A stretch of 64,000 bases of DNA from UBA6059 sp965227155 (GCA_965227155.1 OZ245731.1:1054001-1118000), one strand, 5' to 3'; positions 24,541-33,585 are shown, numbered from the stretch's first letter. Notes: a model not told the origin generated them from the letters alone. Program-made: numbers and translations.

Positions 24541-24789
24541 GTGGAATACTTGTTACGCACTAATCTCACATTTCAATTGCTACTTAGCCAGCTTGTAAAC
24601 GGACAAAAGCTAGACAAAAACAGTACTCTCGTGGCTAGTCTTGATATTGAGGCCAAGTATGAGTTGATAAAAATGAAAAGTAGCGGTCAGCTCGATTTCA
24701 AAGAAGGTAAGGTCCTAATGACAGATTCAGGGCTAGAGGCTTATGGCAAAATGCCTACCCTATGTGAGCTTATTAGAAAAGTAGGTTAA
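24541..24789 (+). CDS. Small protein of unknown function
   Basis: An 82-residue protein starting at GTG. It is helical with no signal or membrane segment, and the end (LIKMKSSGQLDFKEGKVLMTDSGLEAYGKMPTLCEL) is reminiscent of a winged-helix wing but too short to assign. It stands alone, and its stop overlaps the stop of the convergent carboxypeptidase-regulatory-like gene by 4 bp. Confidence 0.5.
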   Translation: MEYLLRTNLTFQLLLSQLVNGQKLDKNSTLVASLDIEAKYELIKMKSSGQLDFKEGKVLMTDSGLEAYGKMPTLCELIRKVG

Positions 24790-25424
24790 TCCTTATTCTT
24801 CAGGTCACCCCGCTTAATAGATTTTATAAATTGTGCCCATGCAAATGGGTTAAGCAATGGAATTGAACGGGGCTGAAATTTATCTGTAACAGACATCATT
24901 TGCTGATCCATGAAATAACGGTGATTGGCACCCGCACTCATCGGTTCATTCCGATACATTCTTCGCAACAAGTCATCTCCCAGGTTTCGCTCCATTCGGT
25001 CATAGTCTTCCTGGTATGGCAGCTCTAAAGCCAACACTGCCTTTTTGAACAGCTCTTCAGTTGGATAAGGAAAAATTTCAATTTCTGGCAGCAAGGTGGT
25101 ATCCGGCATCAACTCAATTACTGCCGTCATGCTATTGCCTTGCCTTGAGGGGATGATCAAACTCCTTCGCTGGTAGCCTACTGCACTCACCACTATGCTA
25201 TCACCCGTTAATACTGGCATAGAAAAATACCCATATGGATTAGAAGTGGTTCCTCTACCTGATTTTGGCACATAGATATGCACCCCTGCCACACCGGAAA
25301 TGCTGTCTTCACCCACAACAATACCAGAGAACTGTATGACTTCACGGTCTTCCTGAGCGATCGCTTCAGTGATGCTCAGCTGGAAAAGGAAAGTGATGAT
25401 AGATATGTAGCAATAGCTTTTCAC
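24786..25424 (-). CDS. Exported carboxypeptidase-regulatory-like domain protein
   Basis: A 212-residue protein with a signal peptide (MKSYCYISIITFLFQLSITEAIAQ). A CarboxypepD_reg-like beta-sandwich at about residues 30-110 reads FSGIVVGEDSISGVAGVHIYVPKSGRGTTSNPYGYFSMPV and SAVGYQRRSLIIP. The remaining helical tail has no recognised domain. Such proteins are common in the Bacteroidota envelope; this one lacks a TonB-dependent barrel. Function unknown. Confidence 0.8.
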   Translation of the reverse strand: MKSYCYISIITFLFQLSITEAIAQEDREVIQFSGIVVGEDSISGVAGVHIYVPKSGRGTTSNPYGYFSMPVLTGDSIVVSAVGYQRRSLIIPSRQGNSMTAVIELMPDTTLLPEIEIFPYPTEELFKKAVLALELPYQEDYDRMERNLGDDLLRRMYRNEPMSAGANHRYFMDQQMMSVTDKFQPRSIPLLNPFAWAQFIKSIKRGDLKNKD

Positions 25425-25518
25425 AACGTGTCTTTAGGGTGTATAATGACTTTAACGTTAGAAAGGTTTGGTGTTGACACGAAAGTAGTAAAGAAAAACG
25501 ATTTCGTAGAATAGCAGC

Positions 25519-25526
25519 TATATTTG
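25519..25526 (+). promoter_or_regulatory. -7 element of the ArsR-type gene
   Basis: TATATTTG fits TAnnTTTG. It overlaps the GTG at 25526, so transcription would start after that codon, which supports translation from the ATG at 25553 instead. Confidence 0.5.
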
Positions 25527-25552
25527 TGAGCCCACTGGTCAATATCTCTTTT

Positions 25553-25939
25553 ATGCGGCTTAAAAATTTTAGTCTTCAGTACGGCAGCCAAATCTTTAAA
25601 GCTTTTTCTGATGAATCTAGAATAAGGATCATCAATGTGCTTTTTCATAGAAAAGAAGCTTGCATCTCCGATTTGGAGCATATCCTGGAATTCACACAAA
25701 CCAAAACTTCCAGACACATCGCCTATTTAAAAAATGCCGGACTTGTGAATAGCAGAAAAGTAGATCAATTTATTTTCTACTATATCAAAGAGGAAGTCTA
25801 TGACATTGTAAATCAAATGTTTACTTTCCTAAATAAGGATATGCAATTGCAAAAAGATCTTGAAGCCTATGATGTGATGTTCTCCAATAGAGAATTATCT
25901 GCCAATAAGCTGGATACCAAAACCTGGAAAGGGTATTGA
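25553..25939 (+). CDS. ArsR-family transcription regulator
   Basis: A 128-residue protein from the ATG at 25553. A GTG at 25526 would add nine residues but overlaps the likely -7 promoter element. The winged helix reads FKAFSDESRIRIINVLFHRKEACISDLEHILEFTQTKTSRHIAYLKNAGLVNSRKVDQFIFYYI. No metal-binding CxC motif is visible in the recognition region, so a metal sensor role is not supported. It precedes a HAD phosphatase gene by 44 bp on the same strand and may be co-transcribed with it. Confidence 0.87.
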   Translation: MRLKNFSLQYGSQIFKAFSDESRIRIINVLFHRKEACISDLEHILEFTQTKTSRHIAYLKNAGLVNSRKVDQFIFYYIKEEVYDIVNQMFTFLNKDMQLQKDLEAYDVMFSNRELSANKLDTKTWKGY

Positions 25940-25983
25940 AAACCTACGGGCAGTTTTTATGTTAGCTATGAAAAGATAATTGT

Positions 25984-26682
25984 TTGAATTCAGCATATAA
26001 ACATATCATATTCGATCTGGATCACACCCTATGGGATTATGATTCCAATGCCAGCGAAATGCTCACTGAATTGTATTATACCTATAAGTTGGATGATTAT
26101 GGCTTGTTTACAAGTGAAATGCTGGTTTCTACCTTCTTTGAAATCAATTATACTCTGTGGGATGATTATAATCATGGGCGTATTTCCAAACACTATATCC
26201 GCGAGCAAAGGTTTAAGCTTGTATTCGACAAGCTAAAGCTACCGCTGCAGCATTATCCTACCAATTTCAGCAAGGATTACATATATGGTTGCCCTACCAA
26301 AACCAATATTATGCCACATGCGATTGATATCTTAGAGTACTTGAAGGAGCGCTATACCTTGCATATACTTACTAATGGCTTTAACGATGTGCAGGGCACT
26401 AAGCTCACCCATTCAAAACTCAGGCCTTTTTTCAATCATGTAGTTACATCAGAATCCTGCGGTGCAAAAAAGCCATCTTTACGAATTTTTGAGTACACGC
26501 TTGCGTTGATAAAAGCAAAGCAGGATGATTGCCTCATGATAGGCGATAATCTTAATTCAGATATTGGAGGTGCCAGAAATGCCGCCATAGATCAGGTATA
26601 TTACAATCCTGATCAAAAAGCTCATAGCGAGCAAATTACCTATGAAATCAAATGCTTAAGTGAATTAAAAAATATACTCTGA
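25984..26682 (+). CDS. HAD-family hydrolase, YjjG-like nucleotidase
   Basis: A 232-residue HAD phosphatase. Motif I is IIFDLDHTLWDYD (residues 8-20), motif II is LHILTNGF, motif III is the Lys in CGAKKPS, and motif IV is MIGDNLNSDIGGA. The four-helix cap follows motif I. Closest match is the YjjG pyrimidine 5'-nucleotidase group, which removes non-canonical nucleotides. The start is TTG; no ATG exists in frame before motif I. Confidence 0.88.
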   Translation: MNSAYKHIIFDLDHTLWDYDSNASEMLTELYYTYKLDDYGLFTSEMLVSTFFEINYTLWDDYNHGRISKHYIREQRFKLVFDKLKLPLQHYPTNFSKDYIYGCPTKTNIMPHAIDILEYLKERYTLHILTNGFNDVQGTKLTHSKLRPFFNHVVTSESCGAKKPSLRIFEYTLALIKAKQDDCLMIGDNLNSDIGGARNAAIDQVYYNPDQKAHSEQITYEIKCLSELKNIL

Positions 26683-26743
26683 ATATTCTCGAAAGCTATT
26701 TTTTAATTTTACAATCCATTTTCTAATCTAAAAATATAACGAC

Positions 26744-28375
26744 ATGCCCAAAGGAGTTTTTAAAATACCCAATCCGGTAAACGAACCGGTAAAATCATAT
26801 GCCCCCGGAAGTCAGGATAAATCGGAATTGAAAGCTAAACTAGCTGAAATGAAGGCTCAGGTGGTTGATATACCCATGTTTATTGGAAGCGAGGAAGTAA
26901 GAACGGATAATACAGTTAGAATTGCCCCTCCTTTTGAGCATGCTCATACCCTGGGCCATTTCCACGAAGGTGATAGTAGCCACGTTCACCAGGCCATAAA
27001 TGCTGCGCTAGGTGCAAAAACTGCCTGGGCAGACATGAGTTGGGAACACAGGGCCAGTATATTTTTAAAAGCCGCTGACCTGCTGGCTGGCCCTTACAGA
27101 GCTAAAATCAATGCCGCCACAATGTTGGGACAAAGCAAAAATGCTTTTCAGGCGGAGATAGATGCTGCATGTGAGCTAATCGATTTTATAAGATTCAATG
27201 CAGCCTATATGCAGGAAATCTACGAGAGCCAGCCCGTTTCATCCCCAGGTATCTGGAATAGATTGGAGTATCGACCACTCGAAGGCTTCATTTTTGCCAT
27301 CACTCCATTCAATTTTACCGCTATTTCTGGCAATCTCCCTATCGCACCTGCAATGATGGGCAATACAGTGGTCTGGAAACCTAACTACAGTCAGGTCTAT
27401 TCTGCTGCTGTCATTATGGAAGTGTTGCAGGAAGCAGGTTTGCCTGATGGCGTTATCAACTTGATCTATGTTGACGGCCCTGTGGCTGGTGATGTGGTAT
27501 TTAACCATGCTGATTTCGCAGGTTTACATTTTACCGGCTCTACGGCAGTTTTTAAACATCTCTGGAAAACTATTGGTGCCAATATTGACAAGTATAAAGC
27601 TTACCCAAGGGTAGTAGGTGAAACCGGCGGCAAAGACTTTATTATAGCCCATAAATCTGCTAATGCAGAAGAATTAACAGCGGCACTTATACGTGGTGCA
27701 TATGAATTTCAGGGACAAAAATGTAGTGCGGTATCACGTGCCTACATCCCAAGCAACCTATGGGAAGATGTGAACACATTACTAGGCAAGGAGCTAAGCA
27801 CATTGAAAATGGGAAGCCCTGAGGACTTCACCAATTTTGTAAATGCTGTCATCGATGAAAAAGCATTCAAAAAGATTACGGGCTATATTGATCAGGCCAA
27901 AAAAGACCAAATGGTCGAAGTACTCTACGGTGGCAATTATGATGGCAGTAAAGGATATTTTATAGAACCTACTGTATTGCTGGCCAAAGATCCCATGTAC
28001 ACTACCATGGTAGAAGAGATATTTGGTCCGGTGCTCACCATTTATGTGTACAATGCAGAGCATTATGAGGAAGCCCTGGAATTGGTAGATAGCACTTCTC
28101 CTTATGCATTGACAGGTGCTGTTTTTGCCAAGGATCGCTATGCTGTTGAGCTGGCAACAAAGAAACTGTCCAATGCAGCAGGCAATTTTTACATCAACGA
28201 TAAGCCCACCGGAGCAGTGGTTGGTCAACAACCGTTTGGTGGGGCAAGAGGCTCAGGCACAAACGATAAAGCCGGCTCTGTCTTGAATCTACTAAGATGG
28301 GTCAGTCCTCGTACCATCAAAGAAACTTTCGTGCCGCCTAAGGATTACCGGTATCCATTTTTAGGAGAGGCGTAA
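26744..28375 (+). CDS. pruA: L-glutamate gamma-semialdehyde dehydrogenase
   Basis: A 543-residue aldehyde dehydrogenase of the P5CDH group. It oxidises glutamate semialdehyde (from pyrroline-5-carboxylate) to glutamate with NAD+ in proline and arginine breakdown. Visible are AITPFNFTAISGNL, the catalytic Glu in VVGETGGKDFI, the catalytic Cys in GQKCSAVSRAYIP, EEIFGPVLTIYVY and the C-terminal PFGGARGSGTNDKAGS. This is the stand-alone long form, not fused to PutA. A strong hairpin terminator follows; no proline dehydrogenase gene is adjacent. Confidence 0.95.
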   Translation: MPKGVFKIPNPVNEPVKSYAPGSQDKSELKAKLAEMKAQVVDIPMFIGSEEVRTDNTVRIAPPFEHAHTLGHFHEGDSSHVHQAINAALGAKTAWADMSWEHRASIFLKAADLLAGPYRAKINAATMLGQSKNAFQAEIDAACELIDFIRFNAAYMQEIYESQPVSSPGIWNRLEYRPLEGFIFAITPFNFTAISGNLPIAPAMMGNTVVWKPNYSQVYSAAVIMEVLQEAGLPDGVINLIYVDGPVAGDVVFNHADFAGLHFTGSTAVFKHLWKTIGANIDKYKAYPRVVGETGGKDFIIAHKSANAEELTAALIRGAYEFQGQKCSAVSRAYIPSNLWEDVNTLLGKELSTLKMGSPEDFTNFVNAVIDEKAFKKITGYIDQAKKDQMVEVLYGGNYDGSKGYFIEPTVLLAKDPMYTTMVEEIFGPVLTIYVYNAEHYEEALELVDSTSPYALTGAVFAKDRYAVELATKKLSNAAGNFYINDKPTGAVVGQQPFGGARGSGTNDKAGSVLNLLRWVSPRTIKETFVPPKDYRYPFLGEA

Positions 28376-28393
28376 ATAATCTATAACTTTATT

Positions 28394-28431
28394 AAAGTCA
28401 TTTCAGCAACATTGTTGGAATGACTTTTTTT
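28394..28431 (+). terminator. Terminator of pruA
   Basis: AAAGTCATT and CAGCAA (28394-28409) pair with TTGTTG and AATGACTTT (28412-28427), each pair flanking a single mismatched base, followed by a T run. It overlaps the upstream possible start of the next gene. Confidence 0.82.
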
Positions 28432-29352
28432 ATGGATCGTCATCAGAATATATCTATTGCCGGATTAATGCTGGCTGCTGGAGGTGTGGTCCTTTTTTCC
28501 ACAAAAGCCATTATGGCTAAGCTCGCCTATCAGTATGAGATTGACCATTTGTCACTCTTGCTGCTGCGAATGGTCTTTGCCCTACCTATTTACCTAGTTA
28601 TTGGCATTTGGTATAAACCGAAAACCAAGCTTGTACCACCCTCCAGAAAGGATTTTATAGGTGTGATAACCGCTGGCGTGGTGGGCTATTATCTTGCCAG
28701 TTTGTATGACTTCAAAGGTCTTCAATACATATCAGCCAGCCTGGAGCGACTTATACTTTTCACCTATCCTACCCTTGTTATACTCATATCCAGGTTTATT
28801 CTTCGACAGCCCATTACTAAAAACCAGTACCTAGGTGTAGCGCTGACCTATATTGGTATGATCATAATCTTTGGAAATGAAATTTTTCAAGCCCCTGCAA
28901 CAAATTATTGGAAGGGTGTAGGCCTGGTATTTTTAAGTGCATTGACCTATGCCACTTACCTTATTTTTAGTGGAAAGTATATTCCAAGATTTGGCACCAT
29001 CAGGTTTACCGCCATGGCCTTGAGTGTATCAGCCCTTTGCGTAATTATTCACTACATTATTGTACAGCCTTCCTCTATTTTATCATTTCCAATGGAAATC
29101 TATCTTTTAGGCGTCTCAATGGCTGTTTTTGCTACCGTCATACCTTCTTTTCTAATTTCAGCCGCCATACATAAAATTGGGGCTCCAAATATGTCCATCA
29201 TTGGAAGTCTGGGCCCTGTATCCACAATACTAATGGCCTACTGGATATTGGATGAGACAATGACACTTCATCAATTGATTGGCGCTATAGTAGTAATCGC
29301 AGGCGTAGTATGGATTAATAGGAGGAAATCTAAGGTAGCTGGTACCGCTTAA
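28432..29352 (+). CDS. EamA/DMT-family transporter
   Basis: About 306 residues from the ATG at 28432. An ATG at 28420 is rejected because it lies in the 3' arm of the pruA terminator. There are ten hydrophobic segments in two EamA repeats; the first starts SIAGLMLAAGGVVLFSTKAIMAKLAY, and the second ends with YWILDETMTLHQLIGAIVVIAGVVWINRRK. Inner-membrane drug/metabolite exporter; substrate unknown. Confidence 0.9.
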   Translation: MDRHQNISIAGLMLAAGGVVLFSTKAIMAKLAYQYEIDHLSLLLLRMVFALPIYLVIGIWYKPKTKLVPPSRKDFIGVITAGVVGYYLASLYDFKGLQYISASLERLILFTYPTLVILISRFILRQPITKNQYLGVALTYIGMIIIFGNEIFQAPATNYWKGVGLVFLSALTYATYLIFSGKYIPRFGTIRFTAMALSVSALCVIIHYIIVQPSSILSFPMEIYLLGVSMAVFATVIPSFLISAAIHKIGAPNMSIIGSLGPVSTILMAYWILDETMTLHQLIGAIVVIAGVVWINRRKSKVAGTA

Positions 29353-29423
29353 ACTATTTTTCCCATTTGCAGAACAATTAGTTTAACCCAACTGGATTCG
29401 GCACCTTACTCAAAATGAAAATA

Positions 29424-29459
29424 AAAAACCCTGACACTTTACGTATCAGGGATTTTTTT
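29424..29459. terminator. Bidirectional terminator between EamA gene and tRNA-Asn
   Basis: CCCTGA (29429-29434) pairs with TCAGGG (29446-29451), with an inner AC/GT pair. A6 precedes and T7 follows, so it serves both the plus-strand transporter and the minus-strand tRNA. Confidence 0.8.
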
Positions 29460-29460
29460 G

Positions 29461-29534
29461 CTCCTCAGGCTGGGCTCGAACCAGCGACCCTCTGATTAAC
29501 AGTCAGATGCTCTAACCAACTGAGCTACTGAGGA
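29461..29534 (-). tRNA. tRNA-Asn (anticodon GUU)
   Basis: On the minus strand, the acceptor TCCTCAG pairs with CTGAGGA, the D arm has GCTCAGTTGGTTAGAGC, the anticodon stem TCTGA/TCAGA encloses CTGTTAA (anticodon GTT), and the T arm is CTGGTTCGAGCCCAG. CCA is not encoded. The surrounding 480-bp gap between protein genes holds this tRNA, its terminator and the hsp20 control region. Confidence 0.95.
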
Positions 29535-29769
29535 ATTTATCCTTTCCCGTTTTGGGAATGCAATATTAGCGGGTTACCCATAATTCTCCAAAAGCATGTT
29601 GCTAATTTTATTCAATATAATTTCCAGCACCTCCACTACCATCTTCTTTAGACGCTACTAAGATTCAATTTTATCTGATTTATGGCATAATTGTGTCATT
29701 TTGTCATTTTAATGCTCATGAAAAGCTCATATTAAGCCATTTTGTCTGCATTTTTTTGTGAAAAATCTA

Positions 29770-29787
29770 TTGGCACAGATTTTACTA
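29770..29787 (+). promoter_or_regulatory. Possible sigma-54-like promoter of hsp20
   Basis: TTGGCAC at 29770-29776 fits the -24 element; the -12 position reads TTTAC instead of TTGC, one mismatch at the conserved G. It lies about 45 bp before the start codon. Tentative. Confidence 0.3.
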
Positions 29788-29820
29788 TTTACCTATTGAA
29801 TTTAAAATTAAACATAAGAA

Positions 29821-29827
29821 AAGGAGG
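29821..29827 (+). promoter_or_regulatory. Strong Shine-Dalgarno of hsp20
   Basis: AAGGAGG five bases before the ATG at 29833. Strong SD sites are rare in this phylum and almost absent from this window, which makes it notable. Confidence 0.7.
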
Positions 29828-29832
29828 TATAT

Positions 29833-30264
29833 ATGTCACTCGTAAGATTCAATTCAGAAGACTACAGACCTACAAGCTTTAGCAGCTTTATCGACAGGTT
29901 TTTTAACGATGCTCTTACCAGCAGAGGTGTAGAAAGCAAATTTGTACCACAGGTAGATATTGTGGAAAACGACAAAGCATTCGAAATTCATGTGGCTGTT
30001 CCCGGTATGAAGAAAAATGATTTTCATATCGACATCAATGACGGTAGGCTTACCATAAGCGGTGAACGCAAAATGCAGAACGAGAAGAACGATAAAAACT
30101 ACCACAGTGTAGAAACTTATTACGGATCGTTCTCAAGAAGCTTCTATCTCCCTGATAGCGTAAATGATGAAAAAGTAGATGCAAGGTATGAAGATGGTAT
30201 CCTTTACATCACAGTGCCAAAGGACGAGAAAAAATTATTGAAGCGAACTGTTACTGTGAAGTAG
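29833..30264 (+). CDS. Small heat shock protein Hsp20
   Basis: A 143-residue alpha-crystallin-type chaperone. The N-terminal FSSFIDRFFND segment is followed by the alpha-crystallin domain (VPQVDIVENDKAFEIHVAVPGMKKNDFHIDINDGRLTISGERK to YEDGILYITVPKDEK). The C-terminal I-x-I motif is weak. It binds unfolding proteins without ATP. The gene is monocistronic, with a strong SD site and its own terminator, and sits just before the HtrA-type protease gene; both belong to protein quality control. Confidence 0.95.
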   Translation: MSLVRFNSEDYRPTSFSSFIDRFFNDALTSRGVESKFVPQVDIVENDKAFEIHVAVPGMKKNDFHIDINDGRLTISGERKMQNEKNDKNYHSVETYYGSFSRSFYLPDSVNDEKVDARYEDGILYITVPKDEKKLLKRTVTVK

Positions 30265-30283
30265 TAGTGAGTAGGTTAGGTTG

Positions 30284-30311
30284 AAAAAAGGCGGGGCAAC
30301 TCGCCTTTTTT
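30284..30311 (+). terminator. Terminator of hsp20
   Basis: AAAAAAGGCG (30284-30293) pairs with CGCCTTTTTT (30302-30311) around an eight-base loop. Confidence 0.85.
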
Positions 30312-30391
30312 AGTTAAATTATGTTAACACAATATCCCAACAATCCAATTCTACGTTGGGTAGTGTGTACGATTAAGAAAAAGAATAAAGT

Positions 30392-31879
30392 ATGGATAAG
30401 AAACAGTTTTTTCTAGGTATGGTATTGGCCTCAATGATCGGTGGAGTGGTAGCAATAGGTGCTTACACTTTAATTGGAGGCAACCAATCGCAATTGGTCA
30501 ATCCACAGAATGCCGAAAATATTAGATTCACAGATTATAAAATTGACACTACCGACTTTATTGTTCCGGAAGGTCTCAATTTTGTATATGCTGCTAAAAC
30601 AGTAACGCCAGCCGTAGTTCATATCAGAACCAGAATACAATCGCCCAATGGCATGGCACGCAGATCACCTTTCGGTGATTGGTTGGAAGATTATTTTGGG
30701 GAGCGAGGTAATCCTCGTGGGCCTGGAGGTCCCGGCGGCATGGGTGCCGGTTCTGGTGTGATTGTTTCGGAAGACGGTTATATCGTTACCAATAATCATG
30801 TGATTGATGAAGCTTCTTCTATTGAAGTATTGCTCAACGACAATAGAACTTTCGAAGCAGAACTTGTTGGTACAGATCCTACCACTGATCTGGCGGTTAT
30901 CAAAATTGATGCAAAGCAGTTACCCACACTTTCTTTTGGTAATTCTGACAAAATTCAAATTGGTGAATGGGTACTGGCAGTAGGAAATCCTTTCGAATTT
31001 AGGTCTACAGTTACGGCGGGTATAGTTTCTGCCAAAGCAAGAAATATCGGTATCCTGCGCAATAGAAATAACCTACAGATAGAGTCATTCATCCAAACTG
31101 ATGCTGCAGTAAACCCAGGTAATAGCGGTGGCGCTTTAGTAAACTTGAGGGGCGAACTTGTCGGTATCAATACGGCTATCGCCACACCAACTGGTACATT
31201 CGCAGGATATTCTTTTGCTGTGCCTACCACATTGGTCAAAAAAGTTGTAGATGATTTGATTGAGTTTGGTGTTGTGCAGAGAGCATTACTGGGTATCAAT
31301 ATCACTGACGTGAATGCTGAACTGGCCGAGCGAGAAGATTTACCAGTTGTTTCCGGTGTATATGTAGCCAATGTCAATGACAACAGTGCAGCATTTGATG
31401 CAGGTCTTGAATCAGGCGATGTAATTATAGCAATTGATGGTAGAGAAGTAAAAAATGTTTCACAGCTTCAAGAACTGATTGCCATCAATAGGCCAGGCGA
31501 CAAGGTGAATGTGGAATACATCAGGGATGGCAAACGCAGAACTGTGGTCGCTACCCTTAAAAATACTTTAGGCACCACTGAAATTGTAGAAAACAAAAAC
31601 TCAGCCACTATAGAGGGTGCCGTTTTTGAGGAGGTTTCAGAAGATGAAATCAAAAATCTACCTGTAGATGGCGGTGTACGTATCACAGAAATCAGTGGAG
31701 GCAAATTTGCAGACGCAGGTATAAAAGAAGGGTTTATCATTACCAGTATCGACAAAAATGAAATAAGAACAGTAGAGGATTTAACAACTACACTCCAGCG
31801 GTTATCAAGAGGTAGTGGTATCTTGATAGAAGGTATCTACCCTAATGGTGATAAGGCTTATTACGGTGTAGGCTGGTAA
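30392..31879 (+). CDS. HtrA/Deg-family periplasmic serine protease
   Basis: A 495-residue protease with an N-terminal signal anchor (FLGMVLASMIGGVVAIGAYTLIGG). The trypsin-like domain has His in VTNNHVIDE, Asp in DPTTDLAVIKID and Ser in NPGNSGGALVNL. Two PDZ domains follow (from about residues 300 and 400; INRPGDKVNVEYIRDGKRR closes the first). A glycine-rich loop (RGNPRGPGGPGGMGAGSG) lies in the protease domain. It degrades or refolds damaged envelope proteins. Either DegQ- or DegP-like by family; the symbol is left open. Confidence 0.93.
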   Translation: MDKKQFFLGMVLASMIGGVVAIGAYTLIGGNQSQLVNPQNAENIRFTDYKIDTTDFIVPEGLNFVYAAKTVTPAVVHIRTRIQSPNGMARRSPFGDWLEDYFGERGNPRGPGGPGGMGAGSGVIVSEDGYIVTNNHVIDEASSIEVLLNDNRTFEAELVGTDPTTDLAVIKIDAKQLPTLSFGNSDKIQIGEWVLAVGNPFEFRSTVTAGIVSAKARNIGILRNRNNLQIESFIQTDAAVNPGNSGGALVNLRGELVGINTAIATPTGTFAGYSFAVPTTLVKKVVDDLIEFGVVQRALLGINITDVNAELAEREDLPVVSGVYVANVNDNSAAFDAGLESGDVIIAIDGREVKNVSQLQELIAINRPGDKVNVEYIRDGKRRTVVATLKNTLGTTEIVENKNSATIEGAVFEEVSEDEIKNLPVDGGVRITEISGGKFADAGIKEGFIITSIDKNEIRTVEDLTTTLQRLSRGSGILIEGIYPNGDKAYYGVGW

Positions 31880-31907
31880 AGTCTACCATTGTAGAAAAAT
31901 GAAATTT

Positions 31908-31932
31908 AAGGCTGCCACTGGGCAGCCTTTTT
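31908..31932 (+). terminator. Terminator of the HtrA-type gene
   Basis: AAGGCTGCC (31908-31916) pairs with GGCAGCCTT (31921-31929), with a T run to 31932. It overlaps the upstream possible start (31899) of the next gene. Confidence 0.85.
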
Positions 31933-31935
31933 CAT

Positions 31936-31943
31936 TACTTTTG
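31936..31943 (+). promoter_or_regulatory. -7 element of the ALDH7-type gene
   Basis: TACTTTTG fits TAnnTTTG. Transcription would begin near 31949, which favours the ATG at 31968 as the start. No clear -33 element is visible. Confidence 0.45.
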
Positions 31944-31967
31944 CCCCGCAACAAAAGCCCAATTTTT

Positions 31968-33512
31968 ATGTCAGATCAATTTGGAATTCAACAAGCACTA
32001 GATGCACTGGGAATAGAAGATAACAACGAGGGTTCCTGGTGTGGAAACACACCCTTAGCCTCTTCCGGTGCTATCAGAAGTAGTCATACACCTGTAGACG
32101 GTAGCCTTATCGCTGAAGTAAGAGAAACTGATGATGCTGCCTACGAAAAAATTATCATTGCAGCTCAGGAAGCATATTTGAAGTGGAGAGTTATCCCCGC
32201 TCCCAAAAGAGGAGATATTGTAAGGCAGATTGGTGATGCACTGAGAGATAAAAAAGCCGAGCTTGGCAAGCTTGTATCTTTTGAGATGGGAAAATCATAC
32301 CAGGAAGGCCTTGGTGAGGTACAGGAGATGATCGATATCTGTGATTTTGCTGTAGGCCTTTCCCGACAATTGTATGGTCTCACCATGCACTCAGAGAGAC
32401 CCTCGCACAGAATGTATGAGCAATGGCATCCACTTGGCATTGTAGGCATCATCAGTGCTTTCAATTTCCCGGTGGCCGTATGGAGCTGGAATGCAATGAT
32501 CGCCTGGGTATGCGGCGATGTTTGTATCTGGAAACCATCAGAAAAAACGCCACTATCAGCCATAGCCTGCCAAAATATCATTCAGAAAGTATTTCAGGCC
32601 AATGGTGTGCCTGATGGGGTAAGCAATATCGTAATTGGTGAGCGCGCTCTTGGTGAAAAAATATCCCATGATCATAGAATTCCATTGGTGTCAGCAACAG
32701 GATCCATTCGAATGGGTAAAGCCGTAGGCGAAGCGGTTGGTGCAAGACTGGGTAGAGCCCTGCTGGAACTAGGTGGCAACAATGCCATGATCATTTCTCA
32801 ACATTGCGACATGGATATTGCAATTATGGGTGCGTTATTTGGTGCTGTTGGTACGGCCGGTCAGCGCTGCACTTCTACACGTCGACTGATTGTGCACGAT
32901 AGTATTTTCGATACCGTAGCGAATAAACTGAAGAACGCCTACAGTCAACTAAAAATTGGCAATCCACTGGATGAGCAAAACCATGTAGGCCCGCTGATCG
33001 ATAAGGATGCAGTGGAGCAATACAAGGCTGCCATCGAGAAAATCAAAGCTACGGGTGGTAAAGTAATTACAGATGGAGGAGTATTGGAAGGCGACAATTA
33101 CAGCTCAGGTTGCTATGTAAAGCCGGCGATCTATGAAGTGACCAATGACATGGAGATCGTGCAGAATGAAACCTTTGCGCCTATCCTCTATATGATACGC
33201 TACACTGATATTGAAGAGGCCATTGCCTACCAGAACGGTGTACCACAAGGATTGTCTTCTGCTATAATGACCAATCATATGCGCGAATCGGAGCTGTTTT
33301 TATCCCATGCAGGGTCTGACTGTGGCATAGCAAATGTAAATATCGGTACCAGTGGTGCTGAGATCGGTGGAGCTTTTGGCGGTGAAAAAGAAACCGGTGG
33401 CGGACGTGAATCCGGATCTGACGCCTGGAAAGCTTACATGCGAAGACAAACCAATACAATCAACTATTCCACTGCACTACCTCTGGCGCAAGGAATCAAA
33501 TTTGATCTGTAG
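31968..33512 (+). CDS. ALDH7-family aldehyde dehydrogenase (aminoadipic semialdehyde type)
   Basis: A 514-residue protein from the ATG at 31968. An ATG at 31899 is rejected because its first codons form the preceding terminator. Visible are GIISAFNFPVAVWSWN, the catalytic Glu in LLELGGNNAMI, the catalytic Cys in AGQRCTSTRRLIV, NETFAPILYMIRY and the C-terminal GGAFGGEKETGGGRESGSDAWK, a sequence typical of ALDH7 (antiquitin/AmaB). It most likely oxidises L-2-aminoadipate-6-semialdehyde (piperideine-6-carboxylate) in lysine breakdown. It has its own promoter element. Confidence 0.9.
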   Translation: MSDQFGIQQALDALGIEDNNEGSWCGNTPLASSGAIRSSHTPVDGSLIAEVRETDDAAYEKIIIAAQEAYLKWRVIPAPKRGDIVRQIGDALRDKKAELGKLVSFEMGKSYQEGLGEVQEMIDICDFAVGLSRQLYGLTMHSERPSHRMYEQWHPLGIVGIISAFNFPVAVWSWNAMIAWVCGDVCIWKPSEKTPLSAIACQNIIQKVFQANGVPDGVSNIVIGERALGEKISHDHRIPLVSATGSIRMGKAVGEAVGARLGRALLELGGNNAMIISQHCDMDIAIMGALFGAVGTAGQRCTSTRRLIVHDSIFDTVANKLKNAYSQLKIGNPLDEQNHVGPLIDKDAVEQYKAAIEKIKATGGKVITDGGVLEGDNYSSGCYVKPAIYEVTNDMEIVQNETFAPILYMIRYTDIEEAIAYQNGVPQGLSSAIMTNHMRESELFLSHAGSDCGIANVNIGTSGAEIGGAFGGEKETGGGRESGSDAWKAYMRRQTNTINYSTALPLAQGIKFDL

Positions 33513-33538
33513 TTCATAAGAAGGGCTGCCAATTGACA

Positions 33539-33568
33539 TTTGTAATTTGATGACAAATGCTATATTTG
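33539..33568 (+). promoter_or_regulatory. Promoter of the tRNA-Ala locus
   Basis: TTTG at 33539-33542 and TATATTTG at 33561-33568 with 18 bp between fit the Bacteroidota consensus. Transcription from here would include the upstream tRNA ghost, so the ghost would be part of the precursor of tRNA-Ala. Confidence 0.6.
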
Positions 33569-33585
33569 CAGCCCACATTAATGAT

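Noticed and set aside
25421..25717. 98-codon minus-strand frame over the ArsR-type gene
   Set aside because: It is a shadow of the plus-strand gene, which has a clear winged-helix sequence and promoter element.
28420..28431. ATG at 28420 as start of the EamA transporter
   Set aside because: It lies in the 3' arm of the pruA terminator; the ATG at 28432 follows directly.
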